NCBI RefSeq assembly: GCF_016746095.1
Contig: NZ_JAERTY010000003.1
Coordinates: forward strand, 186,001-250,000
Direction: 5' to 3'
DNA length: 64,000 nt
DNA from: Sphingobacterium faecale
GTDB lineage: Bacteria; Bacteroidota; Bacteroidia; Sphingobacteriales; Sphingobacteriaceae
A model generated the notes under the pieces. It made no database searches and was not told the DNA's origin. It saw only the letters and a list, made by a program, of their open reading frames with translations. Within the stretch, counting starts at the first letter, position 1; every line of letters starts with the position of its first letter. Positions 53,657 through 61,900 of this stretch are shown one piece after another. A program made the translations under genes and the position numbers.

Positions 53657-53780
53657 GCGTTTAAGAGGGATGAGAACCAGAAATAACCACTTACTTTATG
53701 AGTTAATTTCTTATTTTGCAATAAGTCAATCGTAAAAACGGGACCACAAGTCTTAGCCTCATTTCAAAAAGCTTAAAAAC

Positions 53781-54068
53781 ATGATTTTAGAAGTAGCAGT
53801 ATTAAACGTAAAGCCTGGCAGAACCCAAGACTTTGAAAAAGACTTTCAAATAGCTGCTCAATATATTTCGTCCATAGAGGGCTATCTGAAACACTCCTTA
53901 CAGAAGTGCATAGAAGTAGATAACCAATATCTCTTATTGGTAGAATGGACTTCAGTCGAAGCACATGAAGTAGGATTTCGTCAGTCACCGCAACACCAAC
54001 AGTGGAAAGCCTTACTGCACCATTATTACGACCCTTTTCCCCAAGTTCTACATTACGAAAGCATATAA
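53781..54068 (+). CDS. ABM-domain (antibiotic biosynthesis monooxygenase-like) protein
   Basis: The 95-residue protein is one ABM ferredoxin-like domain: MILEVAVLNVKPGRTQDFEK, then IEGYLKHSLQKC, and YLLLVEWTSVEAHEVGFRQS. Such small dimeric proteins act as monooxygenases, haem degraders or scavengers; the substrate is unknown. It is followed after six bases by a small unknown gene. It lies directly downstream of tRNA-Ser. Confidence 0.88.
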   Translation: MILEVAVLNVKPGRTQDFEKDFQIAAQYISSIEGYLKHSLQKCIEVDNQYLLLVEWTSVEAHEVGFRQSPQHQQWKALLHHYYDPFPQVLHYESI

Positions 54069-54074
54069 CCAACT

Positions 54075-54413
54075 ATGATAAACTACAATAACAAAACATT
54101 TGTTGCTGTTGCCAACAGTGATAACGGAGAAACATCCGCTGATACCGTATTTAACTACAAACAAGAAGGCTCAATGCTTACGGCACATTATCAAGGCGGT
54201 AAAATAATTTATGGTCATCTGATTGGAATTGTGGACGAAGCAGGTATTATAGATATGCGCTACCACCAAATAAACAGTGAAGGAAAATTAATGACCGGAA
54301 AATGTATTTCTCGACCGGAAATTCTAACGAATGGAAAAATACAGTTGCATGAAGAGTGGCAGTGGACATCAGGTGATCTGTCTTCTGGTCAATCTATTGT
54401 AGAGGAGATCTAA
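54075..54413 (+). CDS. Small conserved protein (often mislabelled N-acetylglutamate synthase)
   Basis: The 112-residue protein is nearly all beta, with NNKTFVAVANSDNGETSADT, YHLIG-like turns and LHEEWQWTSGD. Such single beta-barrel proteins are often annotated as N-acetylglutamate synthase in databases, but no acetyltransferase motif is visible. It is co-transcribed with the ABM gene six bases upstream. The function is unknown; the fold may be a small beta-barrel. Confidence 0.72.
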   Translation: MINYNNKTFVAVANSDNGETSADTVFNYKQEGSMLTAHYQGGKIIYGHLIGIVDEAGIIDMRYHQINSEGKLMTGKCISRPEILTNGKIQLHEEWQWTSGDLSSGQSIVEEI

Positions 54414-54510
54414 CCTACTGTTGCAATCATTATATTCTAGGTAGTGGCTATAGTCTACGCCCTGCTATAGACAAGATGGTTCCCTATGAAGTTGAGACAA
54501 TCCCTCGCTC

Positions 54511-54560
54511 AAAGTCCCCTCAAGTCCGTACAAGTCCGCTAAAGTCCGTTCAAGTGCGTC
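54511..54560 (+). repeat. Five 10-bp tandem repeats with core AGTCCG
   Basis: Five units follow without gaps: AAAGTCCCCT, CAAGTCCGTA, CAAGTCCGCT, AAAGTCCGTT and CAAGTGCGTC. They are similar but not identical. They lie in a 375-bp gap (54414-54788) that holds no gene and ends with a hairpin. Confidence 0.85.
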
Positions 54561-54748
54561 CTACCTTCGGTATAGCTGGGGTATAACCGGTATGATCCCG
54601 TATACGTTCTATATTACGATATATCTGATCAACTGAACACATTCTAACGAATCCATAGAAGCCTACGGCAACCGATTCAGATCACGACACCGCGAAATTG
54701 TGAATCTGATTGGGTTTGATATGAGCGTATAGGGAAAGAGGAAATAGA

Positions 54749-54777
54749 AAAGTCGTTGGTTTTACGCCAACGACTTT
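54749..54777 (-). terminator. Terminator of the unknown cassette
   Basis: AAAGTCGTTGG (54749-54759) pairs perfectly with CCAACGACTTT (54767-54777), and T-rich sequence follows on the minus strand. It lies 12 bp past the stop of the 375-residue gene. Confidence 0.85.
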
Positions 54778-54788
54778 ATCAAATTGAA

Positions 54789-55916
54789 TCAATATATTTC
54801 AGGCTCATATTCTTGCAGCGATTCCAGGAAAAGTAGTGAACTAATAAAACGTAAAATATCTTCATTATGAGAGTCTGTACTGTAACCGATAAATCGATTA
54901 CTCAAGACATCTTCTAAACATTTATCAAGTAAATTTCGCCAATCATGAATAGATCTTTTCTCAAAATTATCATACAATAACTTCCATGGCCGTTTAATCC
55001 ATTCATACCCTGAATGGTGCAACTCATTCTTTTTCTCCCCAGGGTATTTCCATTTGGTATTAAACGCTACACCTTTATTACAAAGTTCTAGATAATGCAT
55101 CCAATAAGAGTCAAGGATAAACAGAAAGTCATGATAGTAGTAAAGTATGTTACCTGGATTACCGTGGAGTTTCCAAAAATTAGTCGTAAAAAGAATCTTT
55201 CGTGAAATTGCTAAGGCATTCTTAAGCTCTTCCTTATTGGTATAGCTCAACCCACCTTGCAAATCGCTATTATAATCAAAAAAAGATTCTCTAGATATAA
55301 ACTCATCACAGATAGTTTTCAAAACGGCCATATCTAATTCAGATAAGATATTATCTTTTTCGTAATGATACACGGTTTGAAGCGCACTGATAAGATCATT
55401 CATCTCTTGCATCATTCTAAAATAATATGGATCGATTTCATTTGAGTACTTCACGCAAGTCGGCATTAGTCCTTCAAATAGTAAATAGAAAAGATTCCCT
55501 CGTATGATATCTAGAGAGCTAGAATTGTAAGAAAAAACAACTATTCGATATCCCTCAGAAACGACATCTTTAGTCGTTTTTTTTGTCTTTCTATTGGGTA
55601 CGGAAGCTTCGATCTGATCGTATGGAGTTAAAAGACTCTCGTGAACAAAAGACGTTGGTCTTATTTTAGAGATCAACCATCCAGCTTCAAATAGCCGCAC
55701 AAGTTTTTTGTACTTCTTGTATAAAACAAGTGGTGAATCATAAGTCAACCAATAATTTCGACGTATAGCAATTGTCAATATTTCAAATAATTCATCTTGC
55801 AAAGCTTCAGCCGATGAAAAATCAACAAACAAGTTGTCCAAGACTAAATACGGATTCAATATTTCTTGTTTTGTCAATAATGTGATATAATTATTTTCGT
55901 ATTCTACGTGATGCAT
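54789..55916 (-). CDS. Unknown 375-residue protein, last gene of three-gene cassette
   Basis: I do not recognise this protein. It has no signal peptide or membrane helix. It is largely helical and rich in Tyr, Leu and Asn, with a basic loop RKTKKTTKD near residue 107. No catalytic motif stands out; an Rx4-6H HEPN-type motif was looked for and not seen. It is separated by 18 bp from the GIN-like gene upstream and ends at a terminator. It may act with the other two genes of the cassette, which also lack known roles. Confidence 0.72.
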   Translation of the reverse strand: MHHVEYENNYITLLTKQEILNPYLVLDNLFVDFSSAEALQDELFEILTIAIRRNYWLTYDSPLVLYKKYKKLVRLFEAGWLISKIRPTSFVHESLLTPYDQIEASVPNRKTKKTTKDVVSEGYRIVVFSYNSSSLDIIRGNLFYLLFEGLMPTCVKYSNEIDPYYFRMMQEMNDLISALQTVYHYEKDNILSELDMAVLKTICDEFISRESFFDYNSDLQGGLSYTNKEELKNALAISRKILFTTNFWKLHGNPGNILYYYHDFLFILDSYWMHYLELCNKGVAFNTKWKYPGEKKNELHHSGYEWIKRPWKLLYDNFEKRSIHDWRNLLDKCLEDVLSNRFIGYSTDSHNEDILRFISSLLFLESLQEYEPEIY

Positions 55917-55934
55917 AATGTTTTAATTTAGGTA

Positions 55935-56561
55935 TTACGTTAAAGGCAGTTCTAAGGCTTTCAGAGCACAACCTTCGTCAATCTGAATCATCTTCATTCT
56001 TGGATTATCTCGATAAGTTAACTTACTGCGCCCCCAAAGACCTATTTCTACTTCTTCTGTAAACCAGATAGAAACTGTCGAATCGAAATGCGCATGAACA
56101 GTTCCTTCGGAACATTCCAAGTTAGCGCCATCATAATATCCCCTTTGATTCGTTAAAACACGTGAGATAATGCTTTCACCGGATATTTTTACACGTGCAT
56201 TTTTTAACACCGTACAGTCAATTGAAAATGCATCTACGCAAATATCCAAACTCCCTTCTTTTACTATAATACCCGTCTGATGTAAAAACAATGTGTCTAC
56301 TGATTTCACAAAGCAACGATCTAGTAGTCTAAGCCCTTTCAACTCAGTGAAGGTTATAGTTATTTTAGGATAATAGTCATGTAATAATAAAAAACCATAG
56401 AATTCAGGTTTGGTACATATGACCAATTCTCCATTAACAACGTCTATATCGATCCATCCAGCTCTGTCGGAATCCTCGTCAATGCTAAACGAATTACCTT
56501 CTCCCTTTTGAAGCGAAACCCTACATCGGGTTTGCACAACGATACTATCAAATTCTATCAT
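55935..56561 (-). CDS. Cytoplasmic GIN-domain-like (DUF2807) beta-helix protein
   Basis: The 208-residue protein is all beta, with stacked repeats: FDSIVVQTRCRVSLQKGEG, IDIDVVNGELVICTKPEF, VSIWFTEEVEIGLWGRSKLTYRDNP. This is the pattern of the GIN domain (DUF2807) of Bacteroidota, usually found in exported proteins. Here no signal peptide precedes it, so it stays inside the cell. It is the middle gene of the cassette, 12 bp after the first gene and 18 bp before the third. Its binding partner is unknown. Confidence 0.7.
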   Translation of the reverse strand: MIEFDSIVVQTRCRVSLQKGEGNSFSIDEDSDRAGWIDIDVVNGELVICTKPEFYGFLLLHDYYPKITITFTELKGLRLLDRCFVKSVDTLFLHQTGIIVKEGSLDICVDAFSIDCTVLKNARVKISGESIISRVLTNQRGYYDGANLECSEGTVHAHFDSTVSIWFTEEVEIGLWGRSKLTYRDNPRMKMIQIDEGCALKALELPLT

Positions 56562-56573
56562 AGTGTTTTTGGT

Positions 56574-57038
56574 TTAGTAATCATTAAGTATTGTGATATC
56601 CGCTTTATGCCTATTCTTTTCAAACCATCTTTTAAACCAATGTTGTGTATACATATGATTACTCTTCCAGAACAGTTGCATATGTTCATGATCCATACCA
56701 TCGATAGTTTCATGTATTTTTAGTTCAGCCTTTAGTTCTTGAAACATCTGTTTAATTTGCTTTTTGGAATAAAGCGGTTGCCCATATTTGCTAGAAAGAA
56801 AGAATTTCATTCCGATTTTACGTTGTTCATTTGATGCAGAACTATGATGTGAATAACTTAGCATCCACATAAAATCACCTAGTATTTTTTCGACTTTGAC
56901 ATCTAATATGGCGCACAACATTCTAAGATTACTTGGAACAAGTAGCTTTATTTCTCTACTTTTACTAGAATACATTTCATCGATATCAGCATATTTGTGA
57001 TACATATCGACCTCTACAATTTTCTTTTTCTTTCCCAT
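56574..57038 (-). CDS. Unknown basic 154-residue protein, first gene of cassette
   Basis: I do not recognise this protein. It begins with a lysine-rich stretch MGKKKK, and is mostly helical and basic. Several histidine and tryptophan residues cluster near the C-terminus (DHEHMQLFWKSNHMYTQHWF). No known motif is visible. It is the first gene of the minus-strand cassette and divergent from the XRE regulator 168 bp away, which may control it. Confidence 0.68.
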   Translation of the reverse strand: MGKKKKIVEVDMYHKYADIDEMYSSKSREIKLLVPSNLRMLCAILDVKVEKILGDFMWMLSYSHHSSASNEQRKIGMKFFLSSKYGQPLYSKKQIKQMFQELKAELKIHETIDGMDHEHMQLFWKSNHMYTQHWFKRWFEKNRHKADITILNDY

Positions 57039-57194
57039 AACTGTTTACATTTAGTTTATACAAAGAACTTCAGTAAAATCCACGTACCGAACCAAAACAA
57101 CTTGTAACGCACCAATCCGATTAGTAAAAAACAAAAGCCAATTTGTAAATTACCAAGACACAAGATTGTCGATAAACAAATGACAGAATATTAT

Positions 57195-57202
57195 TAACTT
57201 TG
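57195..57202 (+). promoter_or_regulatory. -7 element of the XRE regulator, probably leaderless
   Basis: TAACTTTG matches TAnnTTTG. It ends four bases before the ATG at 57207, so transcription should start at or next to the start codon. No TTTG is found at the expected 19-21 bp distance. Confidence 0.5.
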
Positions 57203-57206
57203 AGGT

Positions 57207-57614
57207 ATGAGTAAGGAAAACAAGATCGGATCAAAAATTAGCCGCTTACGTGAGTTACGTGGCATGAAGCAAGAAGCATTAGCAACCGCACTTGGCGTAA
57301 GTCAGCAGACGGTATCTAATATGGAGCGCAGTGCTGAGATAGAAGAAGACTTGTTGGCCCAAGTATCACAGGTACTAGGTGTTACTCCAGATGCCATACG
57401 TAATTTTGATGAAGAAGCCGTGTTTAATATAATTAATACATTTAACGATAATAGTTCTAACAATGGTGCATGGAGCACGCAGCCGACATTCACATTTAAT
57501 CCCATAGAAAAATTACTAGAAGCACACGAAGAAAACAAAAAGCTCTACGAGCGCCTTCTAGAAGCCGAGAAATCTAAAGTAGAATTATTAGAAAGGTTAT
57601 TAAAAGACAAGTAG
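57207..57614 (+). CDS. XRE-family regulator with C-terminal coiled coil
   Basis: The 135-residue protein has an XRE helix-turn-helix (about 8-65): KISRLRELRGMKQEALATAL, GVSQQTVSNMER. A linker rich in Asn and Ser follows, then a coiled coil (about 100-135) with LLEAHEENKKLYERLLEAEK, which suggests dimerisation. It is divergent from the unknown cassette and probably regulates it. The promoter element lies so close that the mRNA may have no leader. Confidence 0.88.
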   Translation: MSKENKIGSKISRLRELRGMKQEALATALGVSQQTVSNMERSAEIEEDLLAQVSQVLGVTPDAIRNFDEEAVFNIINTFNDNSSNNGAWSTQPTFTFNPIEKLLEAHEENKKLYERLLEAEKSKVELLERLLKDK

Positions 57615-58084
57615 ACATCAACATTTTTTGTATCAGCATCTCGCAGAAAACGCTTAAGATATAGTTTCTACTTTGCAGCTACGAATAAATGTAATTCCGA
57701 TGAGTCGAACTCGTTGAAAGCTTCCTTTCGGTTACCCGAGTCCGTGTCTCTACCTAGTTTCATACTGCATTCACTATATATATACTGCCTATATACGCTC
57801 TAGCAAGGGTAAAAGCGAGTTGTATCTATAGTCTCTGCACCTCTAATCCACGCTAGACTCGGACTCAACATGGAGTTGACACGGACTCAGCATGGATACA
57901 CTGTACTTTGGACCAGTATCCACAGTACCTCTTTAGTACATCAGACAGCCTATAGAAAGGTATTGCATAAACAAACAACAAACGCTGAACCCATTCTTGC
58001 CAATTGACAGCTGTTAATAAAACCGTTTACCAGACGACGCGGTGTGACGATCAAGGTCATAAACTGCAATGTCATTTCTAATCT
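57615..58084. other. Non-coding gap with AGTCCG-type repeats
   Basis: This 470-bp gap has no gene. It contains GAGTCCGTGTC (57738-57748) and its inverse GACACGGACTC (57878-57888), and two near-identical 14-mers, GGACTCAACATGGA (57861-57874) and GGACTCAGCATGGA (57884-57897). The AGTCCGT core is shared with the 10-bp repeats at 54511-54560. Confidence 0.7.
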
Positions 58085-58732
58085 TTATTCCTTTGCAAAC
58101 TGTTTAGTTGTCAAATGCTCGCCAAAATGATGAACAATTTCGCTTAACACATAATCCTGTTGCATACGGTTAAATGCGGATGACGCATCAGAAATTAAAA
58201 ATGTATTGTACCCCTTTTCGTGGGCATCACGCAGAGTGCTTTCTACGCAAACGTGGGTAGCGTATCCAACTAAATACAAGTTTTCGATTTTGTTGTTACG
58301 TAGATATACGTCCAAATTTGAACCAGTAAAGCCACTTGCACCAACACGGCCTATAACTATAAATTCGCTTTCGATCGGTTTTACCGTTTCATAGAATTGT
58401 GAACCAAATTCATTAATAGGGAAAGTTCCCGCACTTGGTATAGCTTTGCGCAGACCGCTTTTGCCGTTTGCTAATTCGGGATAGCCTTTTTCAAAACGTA
58501 ATCCCACGTGGATAACTTCTATATTGTTCTTTCTTGCGTAATCCAATGCCTTTTCGATATTAGCTATTGAGTTGTGCATCATTTCCTTATCCTTTACCAA
58601 TGCTTTATACAATTTACCATCTTGGTGCATCCATTCGTTTTGTGTTTCGATAAGGATAAGTGCTGATTTTTCTTGTGCCTGTACGTAATTCATACTTAAA
58701 TAGATTAGTATAATTAGAATTGTCGTTCTCAT
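58085..58732 (-). CDS. Exported isochorismatase-like hydrolase with altered triad
   Basis: The 215-residue protein has a signal peptide ending NYVQAQ. The isochorismatase fold follows. The nucleophile is C162 in GYATHVCVESTLRDA, preceded by a GFTGSNLDVYLR segment. The usual catalytic Asp is Glu here (E29 in LILIETQN) and the usual Lys is Arg (R129). The family splits amide or ether bonds (nicotinamidase, biuret and related). The changed residues may lower activity or alter the substrate. It follows the secreted unknown gene by 27 bp, in one operon, opposite a MerR regulator. Confidence 0.85.
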   Translation of the reverse strand: MRTTILIILIYLSMNYVQAQEKSALILIETQNEWMHQDGKLYKALVKDKEMMHNSIANIEKALDYARKNNIEVIHVGLRFEKGYPELANGKSGLRKAIPSAGTFPINEFGSQFYETVKPIESEFIVIGRVGASGFTGSNLDVYLRNNKIENLYLVGYATHVCVESTLRDAHEKGYNTFLISDASSAFNRMQQDYVLSEIVHHFGEHLTTKQFAKE

Positions 58733-58759
58733 ATTATTTGATTAAAAAAAGTGAACTAC

Positions 58760-59416
58760 TTATTTTAGAGCCAGCCAACTATCGTGTAACCATTTTTCAG
58801 TAATGCGTTTATGCTCGCTGTTATTCCATTTTATGTTTCGTTCAAATGTAATTACAGAGCCATCAAACCCAACAATTACCCACCCATAATCATTTTGTGA
58901 TGCTCGATAACATTTGTACTTCATTCCTGCTATCACTGTTTTGATTCCGTTAACCAAAATTTCTTCATCGTGTCTTTCTATCCAAAGATTTTTCAGTTCA
59001 TTAGCTAATGAGTTGTCTAACTTCAACAAAAAGTCTTTTGCTATTTTTTCAGTTTCCGATTTTGAAAGCATCTTGGTATTGGAATATCTTTTATCCATAT
59101 TGGTAAATCCCAAAACTTGTTTATCCTTTTCTGAAATCACAAAGGAGTAATGCTCTCCTTCGACACCCTTGTTTTCTGATTTTTCAAAACGAAACAGGTA
59201 AGCCTGAACATCATCTGCTTTTACTTTATCTACAGAATGGAATGAATATCCATTGGGAATTTTTACTGTCTTTTGAAATGCTTCCAAATAGGGTTGTGCA
59301 TCATTCCAAGAAACTTCTTGTGTAGATACAGGGTTTAAACGATTTGCTTTTACAGTCATAGCCATTGTTATTAAAATTGTCAGTAATACTGTTAAAATAA
59401 TGATTATCCTTTTCAT
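58760..59416 (-). CDS. Exported protein, function unknown (first gene of MerR-linked pair)
   Basis: I use the ATG at 59416; the frame opens from a TTG at 59440, which adds eight residues. The 218-residue protein has a signal sequence (MKRIIIILTVLL, ending near KAN). The mature part is alpha/beta with NGYSFHSVDKVKADDVQAYL and SETEKIAKDFLLKL segments. They resemble YcdB/YcdC or PepSY-like modules, but that is weak. It is the first gene of an operon with the isochorismatase-like gene. The divergent MerR gene and two palindromes lie directly upstream. Confidence 0.7.
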   Translation of the reverse strand: MKRIIIILTVLLTILITMAMTVKANRLNPVSTQEVSWNDAQPYLEAFQKTVKIPNGYSFHSVDKVKADDVQAYLFRFEKSENKGVEGEHYSFVISEKDKQVLGFTNMDKRYSNTKMLSKSETEKIAKDFLLKLDNSLANELKNLWIERHDEEILVNGIKTVIAGMKYKCYRASQNDYGWVIVGFDGSVITFERNIKWNNSEHKRITEKWLHDSWLALK

Positions 59417-59443
59417 ACCTAAAATGCTCAAAATATTCAATAA

Positions 59444-59460
59444 TTGTAAATTATTTACAA
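59444..59460. promoter_or_regulatory. Palindromic operator, site 1
   Basis: TTGTAAAT-T-ATTTACAA is a perfect palindrome with one centre base; two more bases pair on each side (59442-59462). It sits 28 bp before the ATG of the exported-protein gene and next to the -33 element of the MerR promoter. Confidence 0.8.
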
Positions 59461-59491
59461 TTGCAAAACAAAGACTATTATTTTATATTTG
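59460..59491 (+). promoter_or_regulatory. Promoter of the MerR-family gene
   Basis: ATTG (59460-59463) and TATATTTG (59484-59491) are separated by 20 bp, close to the Bacteroidota consensus. The palindromes border it on both sides. Confidence 0.62.
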
Positions 59492-59500
59492 CAACATTAA

Positions 59501-59517
59501 TTGTAAATAATTTACAA
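59501..59517. promoter_or_regulatory. Palindromic operator, site 2
   Basis: TTGTAAAT-A-ATTTACAA is identical to site 1 except for the centre base. It ends one base before the MerR start codon, downstream of the expected transcription start, a place where binding would block its own expression. Centre-to-centre distance to site 1 is 57 bp. Confidence 0.8.
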
Positions 59518-59518
59518 A

Positions 59519-59836
59519 ATGAGCAAAAAGGAATCAAATAAAGATCTGTCATTTGACTTTGACTTTTTAGATAAGTTAGTTGTCGGGATTGGTGAGGTAT
59601 CGCAGATTACGGGTATTCCTACACGTCAAATTCGGTATTGGGAAGAGAAAGGAATTATTACAAGTCTGACTGAAGAAGAAGGTAAAAACAGACGCTACAA
59701 TTATGAAAACATAAAAAAAATGTTACTCATAAAAGAAATGATTGACGAAGGATATACGCTTGATGCTTCTGCTGAAAAGGTCAAAAAGAGAATGGAAATG
59801 ATTGAGGAAACGCTGAATAAGCTTACAAAAAAGTAA
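59519..59836 (+). CDS. MerR-family transcription regulator
   Basis: The 105-residue protein has a MerR helix-turn-helix at residues 22-60 (VGIGEVSQITGIPTRQIRYW, then EEKGIITSL). A wing follows and a helix (KRMEMIEETLNKLTKK) that could form the antiparallel dimer coil. No metal-binding cysteines follow, so it is not a metal sensor of the CueR type. It is divergent from the secreted unknown and isochorismatase-like genes and probably controls them and itself. Confidence 0.9.
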   Translation: MSKKESNKDLSFDFDFLDKLVVGIGEVSQITGIPTRQIRYWEEKGIITSLTEEEGKNRRYNYENIKKMLLIKEMIDEGYTLDASAEKVKKRMEMIEETLNKLTKK

Positions 59837-60051
59837 TTGCTATACAGATTGTTTGTAATAGCAGTCTAAATTGAACCGTGTCACATCACTTCTTTTAGGG
59901 CTGGCGACCAGAAGTTCCAAACCTCCGTTTACCAACCCTAAGAGAAACTGCCAAAGGACTTATTTCTATCTCCAAGATACTACTTCGGTCACAACAGCTC
60001 TCCCGTTCAAAACGGTCCTAATAAAGCCTCAGAAGTATACCAATCGATAAA

Positions 60052-61620
60052 TTAATTACCGCTCGTTCTCTTGGCTTTAAGATTAGTAGGCCACTCCATT
60101 TGCTTCCCTTGTTTATCTATCGGCAAGACTATTTTATCCCGCGACACCAACTCCGGCTCTTCACAGGCCAGATAGGTAAGAATCGCAACAATGATTGCAT
60201 TCTGCTTCACTTCATCAAAAACGATCTTGTCGTAGGTATCCCGATTGGTATGCCACGTCAACTTACCATAATCCCATGACGTTGATGACAGGCCAAAAGC
60301 TGGTATTCCTCGCTGTACAAAGGAAGAATGGTCACTCCCACCCGTGCCAGGCATACCGGGGAAGGTGGTCTGGATTTCACGGCGAAACTCTTCAGGCAGG
60401 TATTGAAGCCAACGGCCAATGTATTCATACGATTTTTCAAAACCACTGCCTGCAATGCGTACAATACGACCTGTACCATTATCCTGATTCCATACCACCT
60501 GAATATTCTTAGCGATCTCGGGATGATCTTCTACAAAAGCCGAAGATCCATTAAGTCCCTGTTCCTCGCTCCCCCAGTTTCCGACCAATATGGTTCGCTT
60601 ATTATCGGGATACACTTTCTTTAAGATGCGTACCGCTTCCATCATCGTAATCACCCCCGTAGCATTATCGGTAGCACCTGTTCCTCCATCCCAAGAATCT
60701 AGATGGGCAGATAAGACCACATATTCATGTGGCTTTTCTTTACCCTTTATTTCAGCGATACTGTTATACGTTTTTGCTGTTCCGAGCTCTTTCGAGTTGC
60801 CCTCTAAAAGCACCCTTGGTTTCACTCCTCTTACCGCCATACGGTAGAGCAATCCGTAATCCTCTAGTGCAATATTAAAAACAGGAATCTGCTTCGACTT
60901 GGCATCAAATATCCGTGTCAGCCCAGGCAACTCCGTCCAATAGGAATCTATAACAGCGACTGCTCCTGCTGTTTCTAAAACCAGGGGTATCGTCCGGCGT
61001 GTACTCTCCGTATAGGACATACTCAAGTCCCATTGTTTCTGTTGCTCATTTTTTAATGCTTGGTAGTTTTCATACCCTTTTGTAGAGGCCGATTCCTTCC
61101 AGTTGGCATCCGACCTGCCTGATATAGGGTTCATCCCGATCAGGACGATCTTTCCTTTTATAGTTTTTAACCAAGTCTGAAAATCTGCTGCGGATTTGAA
61201 GACTGGCATTGCTATTACTTCCGCCTCGATTCCCTTTCCTTTTGTCATGGGGCTAAATGCCAGCTGTGTCCCTTCTAAAGATTTTAGCCTGGGAAATGTC
61301 ATGGTCGCCTGCGAAGTGCCGCGATCCCAAGATCGCCATTCGCCATAAACCTCATTCCGTGCCTCCGCACCGAGTGCTGTATACTGTTTGACTACCCAAT
61401 CATGTGCCTGTTGCATCTGTGGACTACCGACCAGTCGGGGACCAATCATGTCCACCAATTCAAAAGCATAGTTTTCCAACTGCGAATTAACATTTGCTTC
61501 TTGAATGATAGCAGAAACTATTGCATCCTTATTCTGTGCCACAACAGAAGTACTGCATACCAATGTACAGCCGAGCACAAGTGATTTTAAGATGGTGTAT
61601 TTAGTTCTTGTTATTCTCAT
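60052..61620 (-). CDS. Exported M28-family metallopeptidase with PA domain
   Basis: The 522-residue protein has a signal peptide ending SVVAQ. A PA-type insert lies about 125-290. The M28 active site has metal ligands H306 (HLDSWDGG), D318 (TGATDNATG), E353 (GSEEQG, next to catalytic E352), D380 (NQDNGTG) and H431 (GGSDHSSF). M28 enzymes are zinc aminopeptidases or carboxypeptidases. It is a single-gene unit. The upstream 280-bp gap holds no gene. Confidence 0.93.
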   Translation of the reverse strand: MRITRTKYTILKSLVLGCTLVCSTSVVAQNKDAIVSAIIQEANVNSQLENYAFELVDMIGPRLVGSPQMQQAHDWVVKQYTALGAEARNEVYGEWRSWDRGTSQATMTFPRLKSLEGTQLAFSPMTKGKGIEAEVIAMPVFKSAADFQTWLKTIKGKIVLIGMNPISGRSDANWKESASTKGYENYQALKNEQQKQWDLSMSYTESTRRTIPLVLETAGAVAVIDSYWTELPGLTRIFDAKSKQIPVFNIALEDYGLLYRMAVRGVKPRVLLEGNSKELGTAKTYNSIAEIKGKEKPHEYVVLSAHLDSWDGGTGATDNATGVITMMEAVRILKKVYPDNKRTILVGNWGSEEQGLNGSSAFVEDHPEIAKNIQVVWNQDNGTGRIVRIAGSGFEKSYEYIGRWLQYLPEEFRREIQTTFPGMPGTGGSDHSSFVQRGIPAFGLSSTSWDYGKLTWHTNRDTYDKIVFDEVKQNAIIVAILTYLACEEPELVSRDKIVLPIDKQGKQMEWPTNLKAKRTSGN

Positions 61621-61900
61621 TAGATTATAATTTAGTTTAGTTCACCCTAAATCTACTAAAGAAAACTTATAATCTTACTCAAATCCTTCATTCTTCCACC
61701 ATATGCAGCCACATCGCTTTACTTTCCTTTACAACAAAACTGCTGACGAAAATCTTTTTGCCTTGAATAAAATATTCTAAACTACGATCGATAGTTATCA
61801 CTTATATGCTCTAATTAAACACGAGTATACAGAATGTCAAGGATCTTTATTCCTAATGAATGCAGTATACTTCAAAGAAACGGGTACACCACATTGATTT

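Noticed and set aside
53773..54072. Minus-strand open frame of 99 codons over the ABM gene
   Set aside because: The plus strand carries a recognisable ABM domain; the minus frame shows no motif.
54511..54560. Ten-bp tandem repeats as a CRISPR array
   Set aside because: Units are contiguous, with no spacers, and no cas genes are present.
59837..60051. Weak hairpin after the MerR gene as a terminator
   Set aside because: TGCTATACA against TGTAATAGCA needs a bulge and has no T-run.
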